A stretch of 64,000 bases of DNA from the NCBI RefSeq assembly GCF_012927345.1, contig NZ_JABBGJ010000013.1, positions 122,408-186,407 of the forward strand, written 5' to 3'. Below the pieces are notes generated by a model. It was given only the letters and a program-made list of their open reading frames with translations. It searched no databases and was not told where the DNA came from. The position numbers and the translations under genes are program-made. Positions 35,450 through 44,858 of this stretch are shown here, one piece after another. Source of the DNA: Paraburkholderia polaris (GTDB lineage Bacteria; Pseudomonadota; Gammaproteobacteria; Burkholderiales; Burkholderiaceae). Each line of letters opens with the position of its first letter. The first letter of the stretch is position 1.

Positions 35450-37069
35450 TTACTCCTTGGTAGTTTCCGTGTGTGTGGCAATGAATTCGCCGCTGGCGCG
35501 GCTGTGGTTGCCGTCGTTACCGTCGTGAGGCTGACCACGTTCGTCGCGTTCGTACTCGCCCGCGGACAGCTTGCGGCGCAAGATCTTGCCAACCGGCGAT
35601 TTCGGAATGTCGTCAACGAAGACGTATTCGCGCGGCCGCTTGAAGTTGACGAGATCGGACGTGCGGCAATGCGCATCGAGCGTTTCAGCATCGACGTATT
35701 CGCGGCGTTTGACGAAGGCGACGACCCGTTGGCCCCACCGCTCGTCCTTCACGCCGGCCACCGCCACGTCGTCGACGGCGGGATGCAGAGACAGCACCGA
35801 TTCGATATCGACCGGCGAAATGTTCTCGCCGCCGCTAATGATCATGTCGTCGACGCGTCCCGACACGTACAGGTCGCCTTCGACGTCGAAGAAGCCGGTG
35901 TCGCCGGTGAAATACCAGCCGTCGCGCAATGACCTGGCGTTGGCGTCGGGGCGGTTCCAGTAGCCTTCGAAAGCTTCGTCGCCGAGCAGGTCGGCGATGA
36001 TCTGGCCTTCTTCGCCAACCTGCGCCAGGTCCTCCGGCGTTTGCGCATCGAGCTTCACGACACGCAGGCGCGTATTGATGCCAGCACGCCCTGCGCTGCC
36101 CGGTTTCTGCGTTGCATCCTGGTCGATGCTGAAGGTGTAGACCTCCGACGAGCCGTAGTGATTGACGAACAGTTCGGGTTTGAAAGCAGCCGAGAGCCGC
36201 TTGAGCAAACCGTCGTTCATCGGTGCGCCGGCAAAGCCGAGCTTTTTGACCGAGGTCGTGTCGATATCGGCGAAAGCCGGATCGGCCAGCAGATCGTGAT
36301 AAAGCGTCGGCACCAGATAGAGGCAGCTGATCTGATACTGCGCGATTGAATCGAGCGCGAAGCGCGCGTTCCAGCGGCGCGCGCAAACGAACACGCCGTC
36401 AACCATTGCCATCGAGAGCAGCGAGCGCACGCCCATCGTGTGATACAGCGGCATCACCCCGAGCGTGCGCTCGCCATGCCGGTACAGGTTCTGCGCGACA
36501 TGGGCGAGCGCGGCAGCCCGCTCATGACGGTGACGGCGCGGCACGCCTTTGGCCTTACCTGTCGTGCCCGACGTGTAGAGAATCAGCGAGTAGTCGTCCG
36601 CATTCGCACGAATGGTCTGGATGCTTGCATCATGCGAGCACTCGACAAGGAGTGTTGAGAATCTGGCGGTGTGGCCTTGCGCGTCGTCGAGCCCGATGCG
36701 CGGCAGATTTTGCGCAGCCGTGCTTTGCGTGACCGCTTCGGCACTGACCGGTTCATAGACGATCGCCTTCACGCCGGCGTCGGTCACGCAGTAGTCGAGT
36801 TCGTCAGGCTTGGCGCGCCAGTTCAACGGCACGATCACAATGCCGGCGAACTGGCAGGCCCAGTGCAAGGTTGCCATTTCCCAGCGGTTTTGCAGCACGA
36901 CGAGCAGCCGGTCCCCGTGCGCGAGACCCAGTTCGCGCAGGCCTTCGGCGACGTTCACAATGATGCGATGCCACTGCGCATAGGTCAGTGTCAGGGCGCC
37001 ATCGACCAGAGCGAGCGCGTTCGGGCTGCGCTCTACGCTTTGCAGATAGGTTCGGCCGAGATCAAGCAT
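35450..37069 (-). CDS. hmfD: acyl-CoA synthetase, likely 2-furoyl-CoA synthetase
   Basis: About 539 residues from the ATG at 37069 (GGAG upstream). AMP-binding enzyme motifs are visible: the P-loop-like LILYTSGTTGKAKGVPRRH, YGSSEVY (motif II), TGDTGFFDVEGDLYVSGRVDD and the C-terminal lysine in KSPVGKILRR. The enzyme would activate 2-furoate to furoyl-CoA using ATP. It overlaps the upstream 2Fe-2S subunit by 8 bases, so it is translationally coupled. The order after hmfABC matches the known furoate cluster. Confidence 0.9.
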   Translation of the reverse strand: MLDLGRTYLQSVERSPNALALVDGALTLTYAQWHRIIVNVAEGLRELGLAHGDRLLVVLQNRWEMATLHWACQFAGIVIVPLNWRAKPDELDYCVTDAGVKAIVYEPVSAEAVTQSTAAQNLPRIGLDDAQGHTARFSTLLVECSHDASIQTIRANADDYSLILYTSGTTGKAKGVPRRHRHERAAALAHVAQNLYRHGERTLGVMPLYHTMGVRSLLSMAMVDGVFVCARRWNARFALDSIAQYQISCLYLVPTLYHDLLADPAFADIDTTSVKKLGFAGAPMNDGLLKRLSAAFKPELFVNHYGSSEVYTFSIDQDATQKPGSAGRAGINTRLRVVKLDAQTPEDLAQVGEEGQIIADLLGDEAFEGYWNRPDANARSLRDGWYFTGDTGFFDVEGDLYVSGRVDDMIISGGENISPVDIESVLSLHPAVDDVAVAGVKDERWGQRVVAFVKRREYVDAETLDAHCRTSDLVNFKRPREYVFVDDIPKSPVGKILRRKLSAGEYERDERGQPHDGNDGNHSRASGEFIATHTETTKE

Positions 37070-37610
37070 GAGCGGTCTCCAAAGTCTCACCGGCCTGCTT
37101 GCCTGCCTGACGTCCTGCCGCCACGTCCAACACCGCTGCGACGATCGGCGTATAACCCGTACAGCGACACAGATGGCCCGAGAGCATGTCGCGCACCTGC
37201 GCCTCGGTGGGATCGGGCACGCGCTTCAGATAGTCCGCGCACGACATCAGAATGCCGGCCGTACAGAAGCCGCACTGCAACGCGTGGTGGCGTTGAAACG
37301 CCTGCTGCAGATCGCCGAGCACCATATCGGGCGCGAGGCCCTCGACCGTATCGATGCGACGCCCTTGCGCCTGCACCGCCAGCATCAGGCAAGAACGCCC
37401 TGCCACGCCGTCGATGTGTACCGTGCACGCGCCGCAGACGCCATGTTCGCAACCGACATGCGTGCCGGTCGCGCCCAGTTCGTGACGGATAAAATCCGAC
37501 AGCAGTTCGCGTGGCTCGCAATAGCCGCTGCGTTCGCGGCCATTGAGCGTCAGCGTGATGCACTGCCGGTCACCCTGCCGCATGATGTTGTCTTCAGACG
37601 TGTTGCTCAC
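37062..37610 (-). CDS. hmfC: 2Fe-2S subunit of furoyl-CoA dehydrogenase
   Basis: A 182-residue small subunit of the xanthine oxidase family. The plant-type cluster cysteines are C54, C59, C62 and C74. The second cluster cysteines are C113, C116, C148 and C150 (CGFC and CRC motifs). The GTG start lies one base after the stop of the FAD subunit and has GGAGG about 10 bases upstream. It transfers electrons from the molybdenum subunit to FAD. A glutamine/glycine-rich tail follows the domain. Confidence 0.92.
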   Translation of the reverse strand: MSNTSEDNIMRQGDRQCITLTLNGRERSGYCEPRELLSDFIRHELGATGTHVGCEHGVCGACTVHIDGVAGRSCLMLAVQAQGRRIDTVEGLAPDMVLGDLQQAFQRHHALQCGFCTAGILMSCADYLKRVPDPTEAQVRDMLSGHLCRCTGYTPIVAAVLDVAAGRQAGKQAGETLETAHA

Positions 37611-37611
37611 T

Positions 37612-38433
37612 TTACTTTGCCTCCTCGATCACGCGCCATCCGAGTTGCCGGACCAGATGCCGGCGATAGGTCGCGCTAATATGCGCGTCGTCCTGCGCGC
37701 CCAGCTTCCAGCTCAAATCGTTCAATGCACTGCGTAGTTCTTCGCCGTGCAAACGCGGCCATGTCTCGACCACCGGCCGATCCGCAACGCCGCCCACCGC
37801 CAGGCGGATCGAGTCGCTCGTCACCACCGCCGCGCACGCGACCATCGCGAAATCGCCGTGACGCGCGGAGAATTCGGTGAAACCGTAGCGTTCGCCGGGC
37901 TTCTTCAGCGGGAAGCGCACCGCTTCGACCAATTCGTCCGGTTCACGCGCGGTCATCAACATCCCCTGGAAAAATTCCTCGGCCTTCAAGACACGCTTCT
38001 TCTTTTTCGAACGCAGTGTCACGTCGCCACCGAGCGCCGCCAGCACAAGGGGCAATTCCGCGCTCGGATCGGCGTGTGCAATCGAGCCGCACACGGTGCC
38101 GCGATTGCGAATCTGAAAGTGCGAAATGTGCGGGAACGCCATCGCCAGCAGGGGTACTTCGTCGCGCAGTGACGCGCGCCATTCGACGCTGCCCTGCGTG
38201 GCAGCCGCGCCCACAATCAGCCGGCCTGCTTCGTTATCGATGCGCACCGCGTTCAGTTCGTCCGTGCGCGAGATGTCGACCAGCATGCGAGGCTGCGCGA
38301 GCCGCATGTTCAGTACCGCCATCAGCGACTGCCCCCCGGCCAGCACGCGGGCGTCTTCGCCGTTTTGCGCGAGTGCGTCGAGCGCGTCCTGCGTGGTCAT
38401 CGCGCGCAGATAATCGAACGGCGCGGGTTTCAT
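37612..38433 (-). CDS. hmfB: FAD-binding subunit of furoyl-CoA dehydrogenase
   Basis: About 273 residues from the ATG at 38433 with CAGGAG upstream. CoxM-type FAD motifs are present: VLAGGQSLMAVLNMRL and RNRGTVCGSIAHADPSAELP. It overlaps the stop of the large subunit by 4 bases (ATGA). An unusual basic run SKKKKRVLKAEE sits in the middle of the FAD domain. Together with hmfA and hmfC it would form the molybdenum hydroxylase that converts 2-furoyl-CoA to 5-hydroxy-2-furoyl-CoA. Confidence 0.92.
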   Translation of the reverse strand: MKPAPFDYLRAMTTQDALDALAQNGEDARVLAGGQSLMAVLNMRLAQPRMLVDISRTDELNAVRIDNEAGRLIVGAAATQGSVEWRASLRDEVPLLAMAFPHISHFQIRNRGTVCGSIAHADPSAELPLVLAALGGDVTLRSKKKKRVLKAEEFFQGMLMTAREPDELVEAVRFPLKKPGERYGFTEFSARHGDFAMVACAAVVTSDSIRLAVGGVADRPVVETWPRLHGEELRSALNDLSWKLGAQDDAHISATYRRHLVRQLGWRVIEEAK

Positions 38434-41400
38434 ACCTGTCTCCTGAAACGTGCGAGCAAGCGCGATAGCCACCCGCCTCCGGTTTTCACCGGTTTGCCTG
38501 CGGCCTGGCGTCCAAGCGATTCGAACAGTTGCCGCAACACGACCTTGGCCGCCCCTTCGAGCATGCGTCCGCCGACGGCCGCGACCTTGCCCGACACCTG
38601 GGCTTCGTAGTCATAGGAAAGACGCGTGCCGCTTTCGATCGGCGTCAACTCGACGAGGCCGCTGCCGCGCGCGCTGCCGAGCGACGACATGCCCGCGCCG
38701 GCCAAACGCAGCCGATGTGGCGCGTCGATTTCCGACAAGCCGATCTTCGCTTCGAAGCGCGCCTTGATCATGCCCACGCCGACCGTCACGTCGGCGCGAT
38801 ACTGGTTCGTGCCTTCGGCTTCGAGCGCGTGGCAACCCGGTATCACTCTGGCGAGCGCGTCCGGATCGAGCAGCACGGCGAAAATGGCTTCCGGCGACGC
38901 CGGCAAATCGACGCTGCCTTGCGCGGTCAGCGCCTTTCCGCCGCCGGGCATCGCCGGTTTCGCCGGTGGCCTGTCACACAACTCGGGACGCGACGGCGCG
39001 GGGTCGTCGATACCGATGAGCGCCATGACCTTCGAAGGCGTCAACGGCAAACGGATATCGTCGACGCCGAGTGCGTCCGCCACCGCATTCGCGATGCACG
39101 GCGGTGTGCTCATGTTGTTGCCCTCGCCGAGTCCTTTCGCGCCCAACGGCGTGAACGGACTCGGCGTTTCCAGATGCACGATCACCGGATCGGGCACTTC
39201 GCAGGTGGTCGGCATCAGATAATCGGCGAGCGTGCCCGACTGGAAGCTGCCATCCGCGCCGTAGCGGAATTCCTCCATCAACGCTGCGCCGAGACCTTGC
39301 GCGAACGCGCCGCGAATCTGGCCATCGGCGAGCGCGGGGTTCAGCAGCGTGCCGGCGTCGTGCGCGGTGACATATCGGTCGATCCGCACGCGACCCGTGG
39401 CGCGGTCCACTTCCACTCCGCACATGTCGAAGGCAAACCCGTAAGCCGCCGACGTGTTGATGCGATCGTTCTCGTCCGGCGCCGCCATGTTCGGCGGATT
39501 CCAGAACACGGTCTCACGCAGGCCGGGCTCCTCGCCTTCGGGCAAGAGCGCGGGCGCCCAATGCGGCGCATTGGCGGCGACGCGGCCGAACGGCTGCGCG
39601 CGATCCTCTGCTCCCCTGGCATAAATGCGGCCGCCTTCGAAACGCACATCTTCCGGCGCGCAACCCAACTGCTTCGACACGATGCGCGCGACCTTGTCGC
39701 GTACGCGCACGGCCGCCAGATGCACCGTGCCCGCCACCGCGCCGGCAAAGCGGCTCGAGTAATTGCCCGCCGCCACCGACCACGCGTCCTTATGCGTATC
39801 GAACTCGACATTGACGACGATGTCTTGAGGCGAGACGCCGAGCACATCCGCGACCACCTGCGCGCACACCGTCATATGCCCCTGGCCCGCGGGCGTCGAC
39901 GCGATCGTCACCACCACGCCGCCTAGCAGATCGACGCTGACCGTGGCGCTCGCGATCGCTCCGCTCTTCGGGCCGGCCTTCCTGCGCGCTTCGGCAGGCA
40001 TCACCGTCGTGATATAGCCCATGTTCGACACCGACGGCTCGACGATCGCCGCGAAGCCGATGCCGTACAGCCGCCCATCCTTGCGCGCCGCCTCGCGGCG
40101 CGCACGCAATTCGTCATAGCCGCCTTCGGCCAGCGCACGGCGCAGCGCCTCCTGATAGTTGCCCGAGTCGAGCAAGGCGCCCGCTGCGGCGCGATACGGG
40201 AAGGCATCGGCGGCGACGAAATTGCGGCGATACACGTCGAGCACATCCAGCTTCAACTCAAGCGCGATGCGTTGCATCAACCGTTCGAGTGCGAAGTAAA
40301 CCTGCGGGCCGCCGAAGCCGCGCACGAGACCCGTGGGCGTCTTGTTGGTCAGCACGACGCGATTGCGCACCAGCAGATTGTCGATGGCATACGCGCCTGT
40401 CAGGCAGCCATGCATCCGGTAGAACGTCGCCGGTTCCGGCGCGCGCAGATAGCCCCCGCAATCTTCAAGTTGATCGTATGAGAGCGCGGTAATACGGCCG
40501 TCGCTTTCGACAGCCGCCTCGAGCGTCGACAGGCGTGCCGTCGCGGAGGTCGCCGCGCTCAGATGTTCGAGCCGGTCCTCGACCCACTTCACCGGGGCGC
40601 CGGCCTTGCGGGAGGCGAGGCACATCAGCACGACATAGGGAAACACCGCCTGCTTCACGCCGAAGCTGCCGCCTGAATCGCGCGGCGCCTTGTGACGCAG
40701 ACGATTGGCCGGCACGTTCAGCGCCATCGCCATCACCGCGTGCAGCGAGAACGGCCCCATGAAATTCGACGTAACGTCGTAGCCTTCGTCGCCCGCCAGA
40801 TATTCGGCGATCACCACGCCGCATTCGATCGGCGCACAGGTATTGCGCGGATAATGCGCGACCAGTTTCACGCGATGTGGCGCTTTCTCGAACGCGGCTT
40901 CGGGATCGCCATAGCGGAAGCGGCGGTCGCTGATCACATTGGTGCCGACCTTTTCATGCAGCACCGTTGACGCCTCGCTGGCCGCCTGTTCGATCGTCGT
41001 GACCGGATCGAGCGTGGAATATTCGACCTTGAGAAGATCGAGCCCGTCTTCGGCGATGGCCCGCGATTCCGCCAGCACCACCGCGACAGGTTCGCCGACA
41101 TAGCGCACGCGGTCCATCGCGAGCGCCCACTGCTCCATCGGCGATTTCACACCCACCACGAAGGGCCGCGACCACGCACGCAGGTCGTCGCGCGTCAGGA
41201 TCGCGCGCACGCCGGGCAGTTTCGACGCGGCGTCGGTATGAATGGCAACGAGTTCTGCATGTGCATGCGGTGAGCGCAGAATCGCTGCATGCAGGGTGCC
41301 GGGTTTGGTACCGAGATCGTCGCCATAACGGCCACGGCCGGTCAGGATCGCGGGATCTTCGAGACGCTCCATCGGCCGGCCAAGATAGGGCTGTGGACGC

Positions 41401-41477
41401 TTTACGCCTTCGTCATGGGTTGGTTCAACGTCTAGCGTCGCAGCATTGGCTGAATGGGTCATGTCGCGCTGGTTCAT
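38430..41477 (-). CDS. hmfA: molybdopterin subunit of furoyl-CoA dehydrogenase fused to a CoxG-like domain
   Basis: A 1015-residue protein, long for the family (usually 760-800). Residues up to about 800 form the xanthine-dehydrogenase-type large subunit, with LVRGFGGPQVYFALER and the catalytic-Glu segment LGEGNNMSTPP. After a linker, about residues 850-1000 form a SRPBCC/CoxG domain (GSVDLPASPEAIFAVLLDPD, GGRMLEGAAKVVLRQLF). CoxG proteins act in maturation or membrane recruitment of CO dehydrogenase-type enzymes and are normally separate. The active-site loop lacks the AYRCSFR motif of CO dehydrogenase. It overlaps the UbiX-like gene by 4 bases. Confidence 0.9.
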   Translation of the reverse strand: MNQRDMTHSANAATLDVEPTHDEGVKRPQPYLGRPMERLEDPAILTGRGRYGDDLGTKPGTLHAAILRSPHAHAELVAIHTDAASKLPGVRAILTRDDLRAWSRPFVVGVKSPMEQWALAMDRVRYVGEPVAVVLAESRAIAEDGLDLLKVEYSTLDPVTTIEQAASEASTVLHEKVGTNVISDRRFRYGDPEAAFEKAPHRVKLVAHYPRNTCAPIECGVVIAEYLAGDEGYDVTSNFMGPFSLHAVMAMALNVPANRLRHKAPRDSGGSFGVKQAVFPYVVLMCLASRKAGAPVKWVEDRLEHLSAATSATARLSTLEAAVESDGRITALSYDQLEDCGGYLRAPEPATFYRMHGCLTGAYAIDNLLVRNRVVLTNKTPTGLVRGFGGPQVYFALERLMQRIALELKLDVLDVYRRNFVAADAFPYRAAAGALLDSGNYQEALRRALAEGGYDELRARREAARKDGRLYGIGFAAIVEPSVSNMGYITTVMPAEARRKAGPKSGAIASATVSVDLLGGVVVTIASTPAGQGHMTVCAQVVADVLGVSPQDIVVNVEFDTHKDAWSVAAGNYSSRFAGAVAGTVHLAAVRVRDKVARIVSKQLGCAPEDVRFEGGRIYARGAEDRAQPFGRVAANAPHWAPALLPEGEEPGLRETVFWNPPNMAAPDENDRINTSAAYGFAFDMCGVEVDRATGRVRIDRYVTAHDAGTLLNPALADGQIRGAFAQGLGAALMEEFRYGADGSFQSGTLADYLMPTTCEVPDPVIVHLETPSPFTPLGAKGLGEGNNMSTPPCIANAVADALGVDDIRLPLTPSKVMALIGIDDPAPSRPELCDRPPAKPAMPGGGKALTAQGSVDLPASPEAIFAVLLDPDALARVIPGCHALEAEGTNQYRADVTVGVGMIKARFEAKIGLSEIDAPHRLRLAGAGMSSLGSARGSGLVELTPIESGTRLSYDYEAQVSGKVAAVGGRMLEGAAKVVLRQLFESLGRQAAGKPVKTGGGWLSRLLARFRRQV

Positions 41478-42094
41478 TCGTCAGTTCCCTCGCGGCGGCC
41501 CGCGAATTCATCGGCGAGTCCGCTCCAGCGCTGGGCGATCTCGCGGTGCTCGATGCCGAACAGATCCAGAATCCGGCCGACCGTGTGATCGACCACGTCC
41601 TCGATGGTCTTCGGATGGGCGTAGAACGCGGGCACCGGCGGCATCACGATCGCGCCCATCTCGGTGGCGAGCGTCATGTTGCGCAAGTGCGCGAGATTGA
41701 GCGGTGTTTCCCGTGCGACCAGCACCAGTCGGCGACGCTCCTTGAGCATGACGTCGGCGGCCCGCGTGAGCAGGTTGTCGGCGAAGCCATTGGCCACGCC
41801 CGCGAGCGTTTTCATCGAGCACGGCGCGATAACCATGCCCGCGGTGATGAACGAACCGCTCGCTACTGCCGCGCCGATATCGCGCACGTTGTAGACCACA
41901 TCGGCGAGGCTCTCCAGATCGCCGCGCGCCATGCCCAGTTCCTGAGCCGCCGTCACCGCGCCGGAGGCCGACACGATCAGATGCGTCTCATGCGTGCCGA
42001 GGCGGCGCAGCGCGGCAAGCAGGCGCACACCGATCAATGCGCCGCTCGCGCCCGAAATGCCCACGACAATCCGCTCACGCTTGTTGTCAGGCAT
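41474..42094 (-). CDS. hmfG: UbiX-family flavin prenyltransferase
   Basis: About 206 residues from the ATG at 42094, inside the end of the UbiD gene (8-base overlap). The FMN-binding start VVGISGASGALIGVRLL and the conserved PCSMKTLAGVANGFADNLLTRAADV and RLVLVARETPL segments identify UbiX. It makes prenylated FMN, the cofactor of the partner decarboxylase. In the HMF pathway the equivalent gene is hmfG. Confidence 0.92.
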   Translation of the reverse strand: MPDNKRERIVVGISGASGALIGVRLLAALRRLGTHETHLIVSASGAVTAAQELGMARGDLESLADVVYNVRDIGAAVASGSFITAGMVIAPCSMKTLAGVANGFADNLLTRAADVMLKERRRLVLVARETPLNLAHLRNMTLATEMGAIVMPPVPAFYAHPKTIEDVVDHTVGRILDLFGIEHREIAQRWSGLADEFAGRREGTDE

Positions 42095-43571
42095 GAACGT
42101 CACCCAGGTAGGTATCGAACGCGGCGTTGTCGCCGGCGACAAGCGCTTCCAGATCCACCGAGTCCTGCCCCGGAATGCGCACGCGCGTGAACACATGCGC
42201 CGCATAAACCACCGGCCGCGTGGCGTCGAGCCCCATCTTCGCGCTGATGCCCTGCAGATGCGGCGGGGCGTCATCCGGCTGGCCCACGGTGGTCGACGGA
42301 TCGAGCGGTGAGCCCTGCGCGCCTTCGATCACGACCAGATCACGATCGGCCTGGAAGCGCGTGGCGATGGCCCATTCGATTTCGGCGGGGTCGTGCACGT
42401 CCACATCGGTATCCACCACCACCACCTGTTTGATGTCGTAGTGGGCGCCGAACGCACACAGGATCACGTTTTTTGCTTCGCCTTCGCGCTTCTTCTCGAA
42501 CTGGATCCACAGGTGATAACGGCAAACGCCGCCCACCGAAAGATGCACGTCCTTCACACCCGGATGGCTGCGTTGTAGATGCGCGAGCAACGTCGCCTCG
42601 CGCGGAATCGCGCCGAGCAGCAGATGTTCCATTTCGGCCGGCACAATCGTGTGATAAATCGGCTTCGCGCGATGCGTGAGCGCCGTGACCTCGATCACCT
42701 CCCGCGCCTCTCGCGCGCTGTAATACTTTGGAAACTCGCCGAACGGGCCTTCCTGCTCGCGCACGTTCGGCAGGATGCGCCCTTCGATCACGATCTCCGC
42801 GAAGGCCGGCACCTTCACACCATTGCTCACGCACTTCACGACCGGCAGCGGCTCGCCATGCAGCGCGCCTGCGATCTCCAGCTCGTCGTGATCGATCGGC
42901 GTAATCGCCTGTGAAGCGAGCATCGTCAGCGGGTCCACGCCAATCACCACAGCGAGCTCGAGCGGCTCTCCCGCGGCTTCCGCGGTTCGGTGAAATGCGT
43001 ACAGATGGCGCGGCAGCAGGAGGATCGCCATGCGGTCCGGTCCATGCACCTGGATCCGGTTGATCGATACGTTCTGAATGCCGGTGCGTGGATTGCGCGC
43101 GATCACGAGACCGGCGGTGATGTACGGGCCACTATCGTGTTCGCTATGTGTCGGAATGGGCAGCAGCTTGTGTAGATCGATCCCTTGCGCATGGACGACC
43201 TGCTGGCACAGCGCGGTATCCGCCGGGACCTCCTGCCACGCGAGCGGATGCTCGGCGGCTTCGCGAAAGCGTTGCAGCAGCTGGTCCTCGCTCACGCCCA
43301 TCGCTTCGGCAATCCACGCGCGCCTCGACATGAAACCGCTGACCACCGGAATCGCATGGCCGCCAGGCTGCACGAAAACTACGGCGCGCGAACCGTCGAG
43401 CTTCTTCGCGATCGCTGCGAGTTCGTGCTCGAGCGCGACGGGCTTTTCGATGGTGGCCACCCGCCCGCTCGCCGACAGGTGCTCGAGCCAGCTTCGCAGC
43501 GAGCGGGCGGGACGCCCTCCGGCACTCGGAGAAACCGTCGTATCGAGGGAAGCGGTGCAGCGAGAGCTCAT
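42087..43571 (-). CDS. hmfF: UbiD-family decarboxylase, likely 2,5-furandicarboxylate decarboxylase
   Basis: About 494 residues; the start at 43571 (MSSRCT) has GGAG 6 bases upstream, though in-frame ATGs at 43583 and 43595 exist. The UbiD core is recognisable: SINRIQVHGPDR for prFMN and metal contact and the catalytic E-R-E region REQEGPFGEFPKYYS. UbiD enzymes with prFMN decarboxylate aromatic acids reversibly. Neighbouring hmfG and the furoate genes point to furandicarboxylate as substrate, giving 2-furoate. It is the first gene of the leftward operon, divergent from a LysR gene. Confidence 0.9.
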   Translation of the reverse strand: MSSRCTASLDTTVSPSAGGRPARSLRSWLEHLSASGRVATIEKPVALEHELAAIAKKLDGSRAVVFVQPGGHAIPVVSGFMSRRAWIAEAMGVSEDQLLQRFREAAEHPLAWQEVPADTALCQQVVHAQGIDLHKLLPIPTHSEHDSGPYITAGLVIARNPRTGIQNVSINRIQVHGPDRMAILLLPRHLYAFHRTAEAAGEPLELAVVIGVDPLTMLASQAITPIDHDELEIAGALHGEPLPVVKCVSNGVKVPAFAEIVIEGRILPNVREQEGPFGEFPKYYSAREAREVIEVTALTHRAKPIYHTIVPAEMEHLLLGAIPREATLLAHLQRSHPGVKDVHLSVGGVCRYHLWIQFEKKREGEAKNVILCAFGAHYDIKQVVVVDTDVDVHDPAEIEWAIATRFQADRDLVVIEGAQGSPLDPSTTVGQPDDAPPHLQGISAKMGLDATRPVVYAAHVFTRVRIPGQDSVDLEALVAGDNAAFDTYLGDVHA

Positions 43572-43703
43572 CTGGGTCTCCATGTGTCGTGTCAATGTCC
43601 GCCCGTTGTTTTGTGTAGCGAGCGCACAGTGGATTTGGATGGAGCGTAGCGAGAATGGCGTATAACTTCTAATAGTGTTTTTTGATCTACAACATCACTT
43701 ATT

Positions 43704-43713
43704 CTGATATCAG
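43704..43713. promoter_or_regulatory. CTGATATCAG palindrome in the hmfF/LysR gap
   Basis: A perfect 10-bp palindrome in the 339-bp divergent promoter region, 133 bp upstream of the hmfF start. It may be an operator, but a 10-bp palindrome can arise by chance. Confidence 0.25.
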
Positions 43714-43825
43714 TGTTACCCCTGATGACGTGGAGCAGCGTCCTGAGTATTAATAACAGCGACCGCCTTTATCCCTGCTGCGACGGGCCTTTTGGTGACC
43801 GATCGACAAGGCTGGTGCATACGAA

Positions 43826-43837
43826 ATAGTGCACTAT
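43826..43837. promoter_or_regulatory. candidate LysR operator ATAGTGCACTAT
   Basis: A perfect 12-bp palindrome of the ATA-N-TAT LysR-box type, 74 bp upstream of the LysR start. LysR regulators usually bind such a site near -65 and control themselves and the divergent operon, here hmfF onward. No other gene is seen in 43572-43910. Confidence 0.5.
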
Positions 43838-43910
43838 CACTGCACGGGAATTGATAACGGCGACAGTCACCATCAAAAATAATGAAAATACGGAAGCCTG
43901 ATCAACACCC

Positions 43911-44858
43911 ATGGACCTGAAGCAGATTCAATATTTCATCGCGCTGTTCGAAGACGGCTCGGTCACTCGCGCGGCCAAGCGTCTGAATATCGTGCAACCG
44001 GCGCTCAGCATGCAGATCGCGAAGCTCGAGGAAGAGCTGCATCAGCAACTGTTCGAGCGGGGCTCGCACGGGATGACGCCGACCGCCGCCGGGCGGCTCA
44101 TGTACCGGCTCTTCCTGCCGATCATGCGCGACCTCGCGCACGCGCGGCAGCAGCTGATCCAGCGCGACGAGATCATCACCGGGCGTGTGTCGATCGGGTT
44201 GATCGCGTCGATCAGCGAAAGCGTGCTGGCCGATTCACTGTCGCGCTATCACGAGAAATATCCGTACGTCGAAGTCACCGTCTCCGACGGCTACAGCGCG
44301 ACCTTCATCGACTGGGTCGCCGGCGGCCAGCTCGATGCGGCGCTCATCAACAAACCGCGCGGCAAGCTCTCGCTCGATTCGCAAGCGATCCTTGACGAAG
44401 AAATGGTGCTCGCCACCAGTGCGGCACACGGCCCAGAGCTGCCGCACGCGATCGAGCTGGCCAAGCTGCCCGAACTCGAACTGGTGCTGCCGACCAAGCG
44501 GCACGGCCTGCGCGGCGTGCTCGATACCGCCGCGCAGCACGAGGACGTGCTCCTGACGCCGCGCTTCGAAATCGATGTGCTCAGCACCATCGTGCAACTG
44601 GTCGGCAATACGCGCTTCGCGACCATCCTGCCGCGTATCGTGGTCGAGCGCGCAGTCCGAGCGGGCACGTTGCGCGCGTATCCGATTCTGGCGCCACGCA
44701 TCGTGCGCCACATCATCTGCATCACGCATCCGCGCCGGCCGCTAAGCGCCGCCGCGGAGGCGCTGATCTCGATCATCGCCGACGAACTGCGCAAGGTGCT
44801 GAACGCCGCGCCGTTGGATGCGACGAAGGACACCCCTACCCCGATCAGGAAAATTTGA
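43911..44858 (+). CDS. LysR-family regulator of the furan cluster
   Basis: A 315-residue LysR protein. The N-terminal helix-turn-helix is MDLKQIQYFIALFEDGSVTR to about residue 60 (RLNIVQPALSMQIAKLE) and is followed by a two-lobe effector domain starting near RVSIGLIASIS. It is divergent from hmfF, so it probably activates the operon in response to a furan acid or its CoA ester. Its stop and the aldehyde dehydrogenase ATG overlap by one base (TGATG). Confidence 0.92.
   Translation: MDLKQIQYFIALFEDGSVTRAAKRLNIVQPALSMQIAKLEEELHQQLFERGSHGMTPTAAGRLMYRLFLPIMRDLAHARQQLIQRDEIITGRVSIGLIASISESVLADSLSRYHEKYPYVEVTVSDGYSATFIDWVAGGQLDAALINKPRGKLSLDSQAILDEEMVLATSAAHGPELPHAIELAKLPELELVLPTKRHGLRGVLDTAAQHEDVLLTPRFEIDVLSTIVQLVGNTRFATILPRIVVERAVRAGTLRAYPILAPRIVRHIICITHPRRPLSAAAEALISIIADELRKVLNAAPLDATKDTPTPIRKI

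Noticed and set aside
38430..41477. Carbon monoxide dehydrogenase large subunit
   Set aside because: The active-site loop reads LVRGFGGPQ rather than AYRCSFR, and the surrounding genes are hmf-type.
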